Positions 1-9,193 of a stretch of 64,000 nt of DNA are shown here, in pieces. Source of the DNA: Flavobacterium tibetense (GTDB taxonomy: Bacteria; Bacteroidota; Bacteroidia; Flavobacteriales; Flavobacteriaceae). Made by a program: the position numbers and the translations under genes. Where the stretch lies: contig NZ_QLST01000011.1 of the NCBI RefSeq assembly GCF_003293845.1, positions 1-64,000 on the forward strand, read 5' to 3'. Position 1 is the first letter of the stretch. Each line of letters starts with the position of its first letter. The notes under the pieces were generated by a model. It searched no databases. It was not told the DNA's origin and saw only the letters and a list, made by a program, of their open reading frames with translations.

Positions 1-218
1 AAGTCGGAACAGGCAAACGCTCAGGGTGACAATCGTGTCAATCCAATTCCAATTTAACTATTTTAGGAACACTGATTGAAGAAATTACAACAATTTAAAA
101 AATATTTTTACTTTTTACTTTTCCCTTCTCAATTCAATCCGTATTCCAAAAAATTTGAAAAATAGCCTAACTCTTAGTTAATTTATGGTAAAAAAGGATA
201 ATTAATACAACGAAGTAA

Positions 219-306
219 GTGTATGCCGAGTGTATCTCGAGTGTATCAATAATGTATGCCGAGTGTATGCTAGAAGTATAGATAAGGTATGAATGGTGTA
301 TGCATG
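219..306. repeat. tandem array of eight 11-bp imperfect repeats
   Basis: Read from 219, the sequence divides into eight consecutive 11-bp units: GTGTATGCCGA, GTGTATCTCGA, GTGTATCAATA, ATGTATGCCGA, GTGTATGCTAG, AAGTATAGATA, AGGTATGAATG and GTGTATGCATG. The core GTAT recurs at positions 3-6 of every unit with no change of spacing. The period is close to one helical turn, so all cores face the same side of DNA. The array ends about 95 bp before the predicted promoter of the CpsB-like phosphatase gene. Its function is unknown; arrayed protein-binding sites are one possibility and simple tandem duplication another. Confidence 0.85.
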
Positions 307-401
307 AGACATCAATTAAGAATGAAAAATAAACTAAAAAACACCTACAAAAAATAACAGTTTTTCCTTTTCAAACAACCTTTCTCAAGGCAAAAAAATC
401 T

Positions 402-409
402 TATCTTTG
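402..409 (+). promoter_or_regulatory. putative -7 box TATCTTTG of the CpsB-like gene
   Basis: TATCTTTG matches the Bacteroidetes -7 consensus TAnnTTTG and lies 16 bp before the ATG at 426. No clear TTTG -33 element is seen at the usual distance, so the call rests on the -7 box and its position. Confidence 0.6.
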
Positions 410-425
410 CACTAAACAGTTCATA

Positions 426-1151
426 ATGTTATCTCTTTTCAAATCTAAACCTAAATTAGTCGAATTACTGCCTGCAAACTATGTAGACATCCATTCTCAC
501 ATTCTGCCAGGAATAGATGATGGTGCTAAAACTTTAGATGACACTCAGTTCCTTTTAGAAGAAATGAAACAATTGGGTTTTACTAAATGTATCACCACTC
601 CACACACCATGAATAATGTTTGGGACAATACACCAGAAACCATTTCAGCTGCACATAATAAAGTAGAAACATCACTAGCGTTGCCTTTTGAAATTAAGGC
701 TGCTTCTGAATATTTATTAGACGAATCGGTAATTGCAAAAGCAAAAGAGAAGACATTGCTTACATTGAAGGGTAATTTTGTATTGGTCGAATTATCGTAT
801 TTGAATGCGCCTTTTCAGTTATATGATTTTTTATTTCAGTTACAACTTTATGGTTATCAAGTAGTTTTAGCACACCCCGAACGTTACTCTTATTTTCATT
901 CAAACAAAAAAGAATATCAAAAACTAAAAAAAGCCGGATGTTTATTCCAATTGAATCTATTGTCAACTGTGGGATATTATGGAAAAGAAGTTGCCAAAAC
1001 TGCTGATTATTTACTAAAAAACAACTTGTATGATTTTGTAGGTTCGGATATTCACCATAAAAAACATATCAAAGCTTTTCACAGTAAAATAGTTTATAAT
1101 AATGGGGATAAAATTACGGAAGTTATGAAGAGAAATGCGTTTTTTAAGTAG
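426..1151 (+). CDS. CpsB/YwqE-family tyrosine-protein phosphatase (PHP fold)
   Basis: This 241-residue protein is a PHP-domain phosphatase of the CpsB/CapC/YwqE family. In known systems such enzymes dephosphorylate the Wzc-type tyrosine kinase that controls capsule or exopolysaccharide assembly. Residues 21-33 read DIHSHILPGIDDG, the first metal-binding motif of the fold. Further metal ligands are visible in TTPHT near residue 58, AHPERY near 160 and GSDIHH near 207. There is no signal peptide, so it should be cytoplasmic. The gene converges on a Wzc-like kinase gene, which supports a kinase/phosphatase pair. It is monocistronic with its own promoter and sits downstream of an unusual 11-bp repeat array. 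Confidence 0.93.
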   Translation: MLSLFKSKPKLVELLPANYVDIHSHILPGIDDGAKTLDDTQFLLEEMKQLGFTKCITTPHTMNNVWDNTPETISAAHNKVETSLALPFEIKAASEYLLDESVIAKAKEKTLLTLKGNFVLVELSYLNAPFQLYDFLFQLQLYGYQVVLAHPERYSYFHSNKKEYQKLKKAGCLFQLNLLSTVGYYGKEVAKTADYLLKNNLYDFVGSDIHHKKHIKAFHSKIVYNNGDKITEVMKRNAFFK

Positions 1152-1626
1152 AATATTGTGAATTCTTTCAAGGTCAAATACAACCTCGAAGCTTCGGGAC
1201 AAAAAATCAAAAATTAGTTTTCAGTCTCAGTTTTCAGTCTCAGATAAAATCCGTGAATATCTGCGTTCAAATTTTACCACAAAGGCCACAAAGAATTCAC
1301 AAAGAGCATAAAAGAAAAAAGTTGTATAAGTGTTAATAAAATATTCGGTTGTACAAGAGATTCCTAGCGGAATGACAAAACGATGGTTAAACGCTCCCAA
1401 TCGCCCAGTCTCTCCTTCTCCACGTCTCTCAATCTAACAAAGTGAAACGTGCGAAGCTTCGGACTCTGCGCAACTTTCTCAACACAATCCAATTTAAAAA
1501 ACTCTGTGTAGTTCTATGTAAAACTTTGTGAGACTTTGTGTAAAACTTTGTACTATAACTTTTCAAGAACAAGTACAACTTCAAAAATCAACTACAAACT
1601 ATAAACCATAAATATGAAACGAAAAA
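1152..1626. other. gene-free convergent gap rich in short repeats
   Basis: This gap lies between the converging phosphatase and kinase genes and holds no convincing gene. It contains an exact 13-bp tandem duplication (TTTTCAGTCTCAG at 1218-1230 and 1231-1243) and two copies of CGAAGCTTCGG near 1189 and 1454. It also has a run of ACAAAG-type words at 1274-1305 facing CTTTGTG-type words at 1500-1555, and a fragment ending GGAATGACAAAA near 1380. No clear hairpin terminator was found for either gene. Confidence 0.7.
1218..1243. repeat. 13-bp perfect tandem duplication
   Basis: TTTTCAGTCTCAG is present twice in direct succession. It lies in a non-coding gap and appears to belong to the short, word-like intergenic repeats found elsewhere in this window. 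Confidence 0.9.
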
Positions 1627-3966
1627 CTATCTAAAAATACGTTCCCAAAATGATTTTTTTTCAACCACAACACCATAGCCGTAACCGTAGCCGTAGCCTT
1701 TTGCAGAATCGGTATCGTTGACTAGGATTGACATATTTGGTAATTTCTTTTCTTGGTATAACTTTTCCGGTAATGACAGCATTCGTTTGTCTAAGAAGTT
1801 GGCTCTCACGACATATACAAAAGCATCTGCAAATTTCGATATCAATAAAGTATCCGTAACTAAACTCACAGGTGCCGTATCTACGATGATATAATCGAAC
1901 TCTTGCTTTAATTTTTCAAACAAATCGCCAACTTTTTTTCCCATTAATAATTCAGCAGGGTTGGGCGGAATAATTCCAGCAGGTAATACATATAAGTTAG
2001 AGTAACCAGGAACTTTACTAATAAATGCATCCAAATCAACTGCGGAAGAAGCTAAATAATTCGTTAAACCATTTTTTGGAACATCTAAATACTCTTCTAA
2101 TTTAGGATTTCTAATATCCATGCCAACTAAAATTACTTTCTTATCGGATAAAGCAATTGTGGCGGCTAGATTAACCGATATAAATGTTTTTCCTTCTTTG
2201 GGAAATGTGGATGTTAAAAAAATAGTCTTTGCTTGGCCATCGGGCACTTTTTGAAGCATAAATTCTAAATTAGTACGAACAATTCTGAGTGCTTCTGCTG
2301 CATTAGTTCTACTATTTACAGCAATAATTTCGTCTTTATTTTCAGATTTCGGGACATCACCCAAAAATGGAATCGTAGTACCCGCTTCAATGTCTAATCT
2401 AGACTTCACTTTAGTATCTAACAAACGACGCACGTACAAAACAGAAAAAGGCAATAAAAGTCCTACTAATAAACTTCCTAAATAAATCAATTTACGATTA
2501 GGAGCTACTGGATTCTTAGAAGCAATGGCCGTATCGATAACTTTAGCATTAGGTGCTGTTACAGCTAGAGAAATTTCTGTTTCTTCTCTTTTTTGCAACA
2601 AATACAAGTACAACGCTTCTTTAATGGTTTGTTTTCTATCAATATCGCGAAACAATTTTTCTTGGGTAGGAATCTGAGAAATTTTACCTCCTAAAACAGC
2701 TTTTTGTCGGGTAACATCACGTTTCTTGATTTGCAAATTACTTTGTAATTGATTTAAACTTGCTGCTATGGTATTTTTTAACGAATTGATTTTAGCATCT
2801 AAAGCAATTACAACGCTATTCTTTTCGCCAGCAGTTTTCAACAACTTGTTTTTTTCTAAAACTAGCTGATTGTATTGGGCAATTAATTGCGAAGCACCTT
2901 CTTCTGATGGTAAAACATTAGCAGGAATTAAATTAGCGGTATTATCATTCTTCACATAATCCATAATAGACTCAACTACTTTGATTTGTGTGATAACTTC
3001 TAATTCTTTCTTATCAAATTCATTGGCATTTTCTAAAAAAAGTCCGGCTTCTGAAACAATATCGGTTACCTGATTTTGTTTTTTAAATGACTCCACATCT
3101 TCTTCAACGCCTTTAAGTTCTTCTGTGATTAAAACAAGTCGTTGTTCAATAAACTTGGAGGTGTTTTCTGCAATATACTTTTTATCTGCTACAGCATCCT
3201 CATTGTAATTGGCAACCAATGTATTTAAGAAATCTTCCGCTTTTGCTCGAACAGGATCTATCAAAGATAATTCTATTACGCTAGTATTCTTTCCAAATGA
3301 TGAAACTGTTAATCTAGATTTGAAACTTTCTACCAAATTCGCTATTGGATATACATTTACCAATATACTAAAATCTCCTTGGAAATTGGATGTAGCATCT
3401 TTCATTACTAACAACTCAAGCTCTTGGTGCTGAAAAGGGCTTCCATAGGCAAAATTTCCTATTTTAGTTCCTGAAGCATCGTAAAAATCAAATCGTTCTA
3501 TAGCAGTTGAACTAATTTTAAAACTTTGAAAACTATTTTGAAATGCGGGTGTAGTTTTAGAAAAGAAAATTTTTATTGGACTTCCTTTGTATAATTCTTC
3601 CGATTTTACTCTTCCCAAATTAAAATAAGAGACATTCAAAGTAAGATCGCTAATAGTAGACGCAATTAAGGTTCGCGATTTGATTACTTCTATTTCGTTA
3701 TCGACATTGCTCTTGACATTGGATAATAATCCCAAATCAGAAAAAGCAGACAATTCAGAAGCTAAACCTCCTTTTCTATCATCTTTTACTAAAATAGTTG
3801 CTGTAGCTTTATATTGAGGAATGGAGTAACGCAAATAAACATAAGCAATACTTAAAAACACTAGGATTCCTAATGCAAACCATTTCCAATGCAAGACATA
3901 ATTTTCAATTTCTTCTTTCAAATTAAAATTATTTGAAGCTACAATATGCGAATCTCTTTTTTGCAT
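1627..3966 (-). CDS. Wzc-like polysaccharide co-polymerase / BY-type tyrosine kinase (copy 1)
   Basis: This 779-residue inner-membrane protein combines a Wzz-type chain-length domain with a cytoplasmic BY-kinase. A first membrane segment lies near residues 28-48, a long periplasmic coiled-coil region follows, and a second segment lies near 488-508. The kinase part has a Walker A motif (STFPKEGKT, near 590), a Walker A'-like motif (VGMDIRNP) and a Walker B motif (YIIVDTAPV). The C terminus carries a Gly-Tyr run, the likely autophosphorylation cluster. The gene starts 2 bp after the Wza-like gene, so the two form an export pair. The nearby CpsB-like phosphatase is a plausible partner. It is a paralogue of the kinase at 20.6-23.1 kb but clearly diverged in sequence. 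Confidence 0.95.
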   Translation of the reverse strand: MQKRDSHIVASNNFNLKEEIENYVLHWKWFALGILVFLSIAYVYLRYSIPQYKATATILVKDDRKGGLASELSAFSDLGLLSNVKSNVDNEIEVIKSRTLIASTISDLTLNVSYFNLGRVKSEELYKGSPIKIFFSKTTPAFQNSFQSFKISSTAIERFDFYDASGTKIGNFAYGSPFQHQELELLVMKDATSNFQGDFSILVNVYPIANLVESFKSRLTVSSFGKNTSVIELSLIDPVRAKAEDFLNTLVANYNEDAVADKKYIAENTSKFIEQRLVLITEELKGVEEDVESFKKQNQVTDIVSEAGLFLENANEFDKKELEVITQIKVVESIMDYVKNDNTANLIPANVLPSEEGASQLIAQYNQLVLEKNKLLKTAGEKNSVVIALDAKINSLKNTIAASLNQLQSNLQIKKRDVTRQKAVLGGKISQIPTQEKLFRDIDRKQTIKEALYLYLLQKREETEISLAVTAPNAKVIDTAIASKNPVAPNRKLIYLGSLLVGLLLPFSVLYVRRLLDTKVKSRLDIEAGTTIPFLGDVPKSENKDEIIAVNSRTNAAEALRIVRTNLEFMLQKVPDGQAKTIFLTSTFPKEGKTFISVNLAATIALSDKKVILVGMDIRNPKLEEYLDVPKNGLTNYLASSAVDLDAFISKVPGYSNLYVLPAGIIPPNPAELLMGKKVGDLFEKLKQEFDYIIVDTAPVSLVTDTLLISKFADAFVYVVRANFLDKRMLSLPEKLYQEKKLPNMSILVNDTDSAKGYGYGYGYGVVVEKKSFWERIFR
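1673..1698 (-). repeat. Gly-Tyr codon repeat in Wzc copy 1
   Basis: The plus strand shows repeats of the CCATAG/CCGTAG/CCGTAA type, which encode alternating Gly-Tyr near the kinase C terminus. About four Gly-Tyr units are present. Hexameric repeats of this kind can change in number by replication slippage. Confidence 0.8.
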
Positions 3967-3968
3967 GC

Positions 3969-4736
3969 TTATTTAACGGTTAATGCAATGATAGTTACAA
4001 TTAGTGATAATGCAGAAATAGCCAAGGTCAAGTTAGGGCCAACTGCAGAAGCGTTTATTTTGGTTTTATTAGGCTCCACATAAAGCACATCATTTTGTGA
4101 CAAATAATAATAAGGGGAATTCATAAAATCTCCTTGAGTTAAATCAATTCTGTTTATGGTAGTAACCCCATTGACTTCTCTCACTAACATAATGTTGTCT
4201 CGTTTACCATAAATGGTCATATCTCCTGCTAAACTCAAAGCCTCCAATATTGTAATACGCTCACTTTTAACAGTATAACTACCTGGCTTTGTAACTTCTC
4301 CTAAAACAGACACTTTAAAATTGAGTAATCTAATAGTAACTACAGCATCCTTAACATGTTCTTGTAAAAGGGTTTTCATTTTATACACCGCTTCTGTTTT
4401 ATTCAATCCAGCCAATGCAATAGTACCTAAAATTGGAAATTCTATATTGCCATGCTTATCAATAAGATAAGTTTGCTGGCGTTGTTGGATTACCTGTTCC
4501 TCACTTTCTGTTTGCAAAGTCACACTTCTTAAATTATAAGGAGCCGCAATTTCTGGATTCTCAGAAGAAACCAAAATAAACAATACATCATCGGCTTGTA
4601 AAACAGGTTCATATGAACGAGCAGTAGCACTAGAAGTATGCTGTTGTAGATAAACTATATTTTCTTTGGCAACACAAGAAACCAATAAAAGGGAAACTGC
4701 TGTTATCAAAAATAGAAATTTTATATATTGTATCAT
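3969..4736 (-). CDS. Wza-like polysaccharide export lipoprotein (copy 1)
   Basis: This is an outer-membrane polysaccharide export protein that should form the export channel for the polymer. I place the start at the internal Met at 4736 rather than at 4757, because it gives a compact lipoprotein signal with the lipobox LLVSC about 20 residues in. After the signal come a Poly_export domain (VLQADDVLFILV, then the segment GNIEFPILGTIALAG) and an SLBB-type domain (KPGSYTVKSERITILEALSLAG). A hydrophobic segment ends the protein, as is common in Bacteroidetes members. It lies directly before the Wzc-like kinase, with which it should act across the envelope. Confidence 0.92.
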   Translation of the reverse strand: MIQYIKFLFLITAVSLLLVSCVAKENIVYLQQHTSSATARSYEPVLQADDVLFILVSSENPEIAAPYNLRSVTLQTESEEQVIQQRQQTYLIDKHGNIEFPILGTIALAGLNKTEAVYKMKTLLQEHVKDAVVTIRLLNFKVSVLGEVTKPGSYTVKSERITILEALSLAGDMTIYGKRDNIMLVREVNGVTTINRIDLTQGDFMNSPYYYLSQNDVLYVEPNKTKINASAVGPNLTLAISALSLIVTIIALTVK

Positions 4737-4821
4737 ATAGCCTTTAATGTAAATCAAATTCTTGTTTTATGTTGGTAAAAATAGAGAACTTTTATTTTTT
4801 TAACTAATGGATTACTAAATT

Positions 4822-6777
4822 TTAGCTATCTAATTCTTCATAAATGGAATTCTGACTTTTAAACTCAGGTACCATTTTTTTCATGACACGTACAGCTTCC
4901 TCGAATTCCAACTCATTTGCGGTCGTTTGTAGCGTATCCATTAATTGATTAAATGTTGGGTAATCAAAAGAACTCAATTCTTTAGCGATTAAAATTTTTT
5001 CATGATGCGTAACTAAAGATTTCGAAGAATCATGTAGTAATTCCTCATAAAGCTTTTCTCCGGGACGTAAACCCGTTATGGCAATAGGAATATCTTTTTC
5101 GGGAACTAACCCAGCTAATCGAATCATTTTAGTAGCTAAATCAATAATACGAACCGGTTTTCCCATATCAAAAATATAGATTTCGCCTCCGTTACCCATT
5201 GCGCCAGCTTCTAATACCAATTGGCATGCTTCTGGAATGGTCATAAAATAGCGAATAATATCAGGATGAGTAATGGTAACAGGACCACCTGCTTCAATTT
5301 GTTTGGTAAATAAAGGAACAACAGAGCCATTTGAACCCAAAACATTTCCAAAACGAGTGGTAATAAACTTAGTTACCATTTGCTCTCTTTGAAAAAAGTC
5401 TAAATACAAAGATTGCACATACACTTCTGCAATACGTTTACTAGCACCCATCACATTACTTGGATTAACGGCCTTATCCGTTGAAACCATAACGAAGCGC
5501 TCAGCATGATGAAGAATCGCCGTATCTGCTAAATTTTTAGTGCCGATGCAATTGGTCATAATCGCCTGGTACGGATTTTCCTCCATAAGAGGCACGTGTT
5601 TATATGCCGCTGCATGATATACCAACTGGGGCTTATGTGTTTCAAAAATAAATTGTACTATTTTTTGGTCCTTAATATCTGCAATTAGAGGCACTATCTC
5701 AATTGGCAATTGTAATTTCGTAAGTTCCAAAAACAAATGATGCAAAGGAGTTTCTGCTTGATCTAATAATAGCACTTTTTTAGGGTGATAAGCTAAAAGT
5801 TGGTATACAATCTCCGAACCTATAGAACCCGCAGCACCAGTAACTAAAATTGTTTTATCCTTAACTTGTATTCCAATTTGTTGGTTATCTAAAACAATCG
5901 GTTGGCGTTCCAACAAATCTTGAATATCAAAAGTTTTAATCGTCTTGGAGATGTCTTTTTGGTCTTCCCAATCTTTTATCACGGGAGCGGTTAATACTTT
6001 GCAATTAAGTTCTAAACAAGACTCTACTAATTTTATTTTATCTTCTTTGGATATACTTTTGTCCGCAAGAATAATAGCTTTTGCATCAACAGATTCCAAA
6101 ATAGTTGCCATGCTCTTTTTCTTATTCAAAATGGGAACTCCCAACATTTCTTTCTCAAATCTTGAATTTTTATCTCCAATAAAACCCATTAATTGGTACT
6201 TTTTAGGTTGCTCTAAAGTAATGGCATTGGCCAGCGCTACTGCATTAGCATCTGCGCCATAAATAAGCACTTTAGTTAGGTTAGTTGCTGTAATTCCCGT
6301 CAAATATTTTTCAAATAAAAACTTAACTACTAAACGAAACAAAAAAAGCAAGATAAATGAAATAACAAAATGAATAACAAGGGCTGGAAAAAGGTAAATT
6401 TTATTCCCCGTAATGAAGAAATGCAAATAATTAAGAACAACCAAAATTACAAATGCAGAAAATGTAGAGGAAAATAATTTAAGCGCATCAATAAAACTAG
6501 AATGACGAATAATCCCTGCATAGGTTCTGTAAACTATGAAACAGAATACATTAGCAAAAACAATAATGGCATATCGTATTGATACGGAATACGTATCGTA
6601 ATAGCGTAACGTTAAGCTTGTGACAATTAGATAAGTAAAATAACTAGCTAAAAACAAAAAACCAACATCGATACATACGATAATCCAACGCGGCAAGTAA
6701 CCGAGATTAGAAAATCTATTTTCGGAAAACCCCTTAAATAAAGAGTGGTATAAGTTATTAATACTAAATTTTGACAC
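4822..6777 (-). CDS. PglF/WbpM/CapD-like membrane UDP-sugar 4,6-dehydratase
   Basis: This 651-residue protein has about four membrane segments in the first 150 residues, a CoA-binding-like domain, and a C-terminal SDR domain with VTGAAGSIGSE near residue 310. The motif STDKAVNPSNVMGASKR shows Met where classical SDR enzymes have the catalytic Tyr, as in PglF, FlaA1 and WbpM. The expected reaction is C4,C6-dehydration of UDP-GlcNAc to a 4-keto-6-deoxy sugar. The PglE-like aminotransferase and PglC-PglD fusion genes lie just before it, giving the set needed for a bacillosamine-type sugar. The substrate is inferred from family and context. Confidence 0.93.
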   Translation of the reverse strand: MSKFSINNLYHSLFKGFSENRFSNLGYLPRWIIVCIDVGFLFLASYFTYLIVTSLTLRYYDTYSVSIRYAIIVFANVFCFIVYRTYAGIIRHSSFIDALKLFSSTFSAFVILVVLNYLHFFITGNKIYLFPALVIHFVISFILLFLFRLVVKFLFEKYLTGITATNLTKVLIYGADANAVALANAITLEQPKKYQLMGFIGDKNSRFEKEMLGVPILNKKKSMATILESVDAKAIILADKSISKEDKIKLVESCLELNCKVLTAPVIKDWEDQKDISKTIKTFDIQDLLERQPIVLDNQQIGIQVKDKTILVTGAAGSIGSEIVYQLLAYHPKKVLLLDQAETPLHHLFLELTKLQLPIEIVPLIADIKDQKIVQFIFETHKPQLVYHAAAYKHVPLMEENPYQAIMTNCIGTKNLADTAILHHAERFVMVSTDKAVNPSNVMGASKRIAEVYVQSLYLDFFQREQMVTKFITTRFGNVLGSNGSVVPLFTKQIEAGGPVTITHPDIIRYFMTIPEACQLVLEAGAMGNGGEIYIFDMGKPVRIIDLATKMIRLAGLVPEKDIPIAITGLRPGEKLYEELLHDSSKSLVTHHEKILIAKELSSFDYPTFNQLMDTLQTTANELEFEEAVRVMKKMVPEFKSQNSIYEELDS

Positions 6778-6801
6778 GTATTTTTAGATTATTTGGGCTA
6801 A

Positions 6802-6809
6802 CAAAAATA
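6802..6809 (-). promoter_or_regulatory. putative internal -7 box (TATTTTTG) before the PglF-like gene
   Basis: On the minus strand TATTTTTG matches TAnnTTTG and sits in the 75-bp gap between the aminotransferase and the dehydratase genes. No good -33 element is visible, so this is a weak call for a possible internal start of transcription. Confidence 0.35.
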
Positions 6810-6852
6810 GTACATCTAATACAAAACTCAGCACCTATTAACTAAAAAGTAA

Positions 6853-7989
6853 TTATTTAAAAAATGAAACAAGTACTTCCTCAATTCTGTTTTTCTCAAT
6901 TTCCGTAAGATTAGAACCTGAAGGCAAGCACAAACCTACTTGAAACAAGTCTGCTGCAACTGTTTTGCCGTAATAGGGTGAAGATTCAAAGACAGGTTGC
7001 AAATGCATAGGTTTCCACAACGGACGCGATTCAATACAAGCTGATTCCAATGCCAAACGCAAAGATTCACGCTGTTCAAAAGAGGATAATAGTATTGTTG
7101 TAAGCCAATAATTGGAATAAAAACTAGCATTAGGCGCTGTAAAAACTTGAACTTCTGAAATAGATGAAAAAATAGTTTGGTACCAAGAATGTATTTTCCT
7201 TCTTGCATCAACTCGCTCTGATAGCACTTCCATTTGCCCGCGACCAATTCCGGCAGCAATATTACTCAATCTGTAATTGTACCCTATTTCACTGTGTTGG
7301 TAATGAGGTGCATCATCCCTTGCTTGTGTAGCTAAAAATATGGCTCTGTCTTTTATACTTTCCGATTTTGTTACCAAAGCACCGCCACCAGAAGTCGTTA
7401 TAATTTTATTTCCGTTAAAAGACAAGGCAGACATCGTACCAAAAGTACCACACATTTGTCCTTTATACGAACTACCCAAAGCTTCCGCGCTATCTTCTAA
7501 AATCGGAATTTCATAACGATTAGCAACTGTTAGAATTTCGTCCATTTTTGCTGGCATACCATACAAATGCACTACCAGTATAGCTTTAGGTTTATTCCCT
7601 AAAACCATTTGATCTTTTATAGCTTCTTCAAGTGCTTGAGGACACATATTCCAAGTTTCACTTTCACTATCAATAAAAATCGGAGTTGCCCCCAAATAAG
7701 CTATTGGATTTGCACTTGCTGAAAAAGTAAAAGTCTGACAAATTACAGCATCACCAGGTCGAACACCTAGTAAAATTAATCCCAAATGCAAAGCAGCTGT
7801 TCCTGAACTTAAGGCGGCAACATGCACATCATTATCCAAAAAATGGGCTAAGTCTGCTTCAAAACCAACAACATTTGGTCCTAATGGTGCTACCCAATTG
7901 GTCTCAAATGCTTCATTTATGTAATGTTGCTCGTTTCCTCCCATGTGAGGCGAAGAGAGCCAAATTTTTTCTTTCATACTACTTAACAT
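6853..7989 (-). CDS. DegT/DnrJ/EryC1/StrS (PglE-like) sugar aminotransferase
   Basis: This 378-residue protein is a PLP-dependent sugar aminotransferase. [16 protein letters not shown] contains the Lys expected to hold the cofactor, and [13 protein letters not shown] is the usual Asp-containing cofactor motif. The early sequence [15 protein letters not shown] is typical of PglE/LegC-type members. It should transfer an amino group to C4 of the 4-keto sugar made by the PglF-like enzyme. Its start overlaps the end of the PglC-PglD fusion gene by 11 bp, which suggests translational coupling. Confidence 0.94.
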   Translation of the reverse strand: MLSSMKEKIWLSSPHMGGNEQHYINEAFETNWVAPLGPNVVGFEADLAHFLDNDVHVAALSSGTAALHLGLILLGVRPGDAVICQTFTFSASANPIAYLGATPIFIDSESETWNMCPQALEEAIKDQMVLGNKPKAILVVHLYGMPAKMDEILTVANRYEIPILEDSAEALGSSYKGQMCGTFGTMSALSFNGNKIITTSGGGALVTKSESIKDRAIFLATQARDDAPHYQHSEIGYNYRLSNIAAGIGRGQMEVLSERVDARRKIHSWYQTIFSSISEVQVFTAPNASFYSNYWLTTILLSSFEQRESLRLALESACIESRPLWKPMHLQPVFESSPYYGKTVAADLFQVGLCLPSGSNLTEIEKNRIEEVLVSFFK

Positions 7990-9193
7990 CTTGAAATTTT
8001 ATGATTTTGGCAGGTACTCCTACAACCACTGCATAATCTGGGATATCCTCCAAAACTACAGCTCCAGCGCCTACACTTACATTTTTTCCAATAACAACAT
8101 TTGGGATAACCGAGGCACCAATTCCTATTAAAGTGTTTTCCCCAATCGTTACATTTCCTCCCAAACAAGCATTGGGTGCTAGATGTACATAATCACCTAA
8201 CTTGCAATCATGTTCTACGATTGCTCCTGTATTAATAATACAATGATCACCAATTATTACATCAGGATTAACTACAACTGCTGCCATAATTTGAGTTCCA
8301 ACGCCTATTTTTGCAAATTTGGATACTACAGCACTAGGATGAATGGTCATAACAAAATTGGTATTTAATGAAGAAACTATATTTTTTCTAATCTGATTAT
8401 CTCCAATAGCAACAATGCAATTTTTTGCTTGTAATTTTTGCTTGTTGAAATTTTCCTTTATTGGAATAGCAAACATCGAATCCGATTTGGGTGCGTCATC
8501 TAAAATTCCTTTAACCACATATTTATTTTCTGCCAAAAGCACATCTAAAACTACTTTCCCGTGGCCACCGGCACCATATAAATATACGGAAGTAGTTCCA
8601 CTAAAAGGCTCAATTGTTGCTGCATTTTGAGCATTAATTCCTTCTTTAACTAAAATCTTTTTTATGGTTTTCAATAAAATTTTAACATCCAACAAAAAAG
8701 AGATGTTTTCAACGTAAAACACGTCCAACTCAAACTTGGTTTCCCAATCTATAGCATTTCGACCATTGACCTGAGCCCAACCAGTAATCCCAGGTTTTAC
8801 TTCATGACGTCGGTTTTGGTAAGGTGAATACAAATGCATGTATTGCGTTAATAAAGGACGAGGCCCCACTAAACTCATGTCGCCTTTTAAAACATTGAGC
8901 AACTGTGGAATTTCATCTAAAGATGTTTTTCTAACGAATTTACCAACAGCTGTTAAGCGCTCAGCATCTGACAACAAATTCCCTTTACTATCTTTTTTAT
9001 CGTTCATCGTTTTGAACTTAATGATGCTAAAAATTTTAGCATGAAAACCTGGACGCTTTTGTATAAAAAAGGGCTTGCCTTGATTAGCACAGAACAATAA
9101 AAGAGTAATGCATAAAAAAAGTGGGGACAACACAATAAGCCCAACTAATGCCAGAACAAAATCTAATATAGGTTTGATGCTTTTTTTATACAT
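7979..9193 (-). CDS. PglC-PglD fusion: phosphoglycosyltransferase plus sugar N-acetyltransferase
   Basis: Two enzymes are joined in one 404-residue chain. Residues 1-200 are a small phosphoglycosyltransferase of the PglC/WcaJ-core type, with a membrane hairpin at about 9-35, the catalytic Asp93-Glu94 pair in SLDEIPQ, and [12 protein letters not shown]. It should start the lipid-linked repeat unit by moving a sugar phosphate to undecaprenyl phosphate. Residues 203-404 are a PglD-like acyltransferase with the pocket [11 protein letters not shown] and left-handed beta-helix hexapeptides; His328 in VEHDCKLG is the likely catalytic base. The same fusion is known in Neisseria PglB. It is flanked by its pathway partners. 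Confidence 0.93.
   Translation of the reverse strand: MYKKSIKPILDFVLALVGLIVLSPLFLCITLLLFCANQGKPFFIQKRPGFHAKIFSIIKFKTMNDKKDSKGNLLSDAERLTAVGKFVRKTSLDEIPQLLNVLKGDMSLVGPRPLLTQYMHLYSPYQNRRHEVKPGITGWAQVNGRNAIDWETKFELDVFYVENISFLLDVKILLKTIKKILVKEGINAQNAATIEPFSGTTSVYLYGAGGHGKVVLDVLLAENKYVVKGILDDAPKSDSMFAIPIKENFNKQKLQAKNCIVAIGDNQIRKNIVSSLNTNFVMTIHPSAVVSKFAKIGVGTQIMAAVVVNPDVIIGDHCIINTGAIVEHDCKLGDYVHLAPNACLGGNVTIGENTLIGIGASVIPNVVIGKNVSVGAGAVVLEDIPDYAVVVGVPAKIIKFQDVK

Larger units (their letters stand above)
1..425. other. gene-free region upstream of the CpsB-like gene
   Basis: I see no convincing coding sequence here. The first 35 bases contain CGCTCAGGGTGACA, which resembles the end of a short dispersed repeat seen again near 18.07 kb and 63.4 kb. 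An 88-bp array of 11-bp units lies at 219-306 and a promoter -7 box at 402-409; both are listed separately. The remainder is AT-rich and shows nothing further. Confidence 0.7.

Noticed and set aside
1..60. End of a coding gene entering from the left edge
   Set aside because: Frames in this stretch show no conserved protein end, and the sequence resembles the dispersed repeat words instead.
219..306. The 11-bp array as a CRISPR array
   Set aside because: Units are only 11 bp, are directly adjacent with no spacers of even length, and no cas genes are near.
1014..1202. Short minus-strand frame over the end of the phosphatase gene
   Set aside because: It overlaps a clear gene and the repeat-rich gap and has no recognisable features.
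5945..6262. Open frame of 105 codons on the plus strand inside the dehydratase gene
   Set aside because: It is antisense to a well-supported gene, has no recognisable protein features and no start signal; it follows from the base composition of the real gene.
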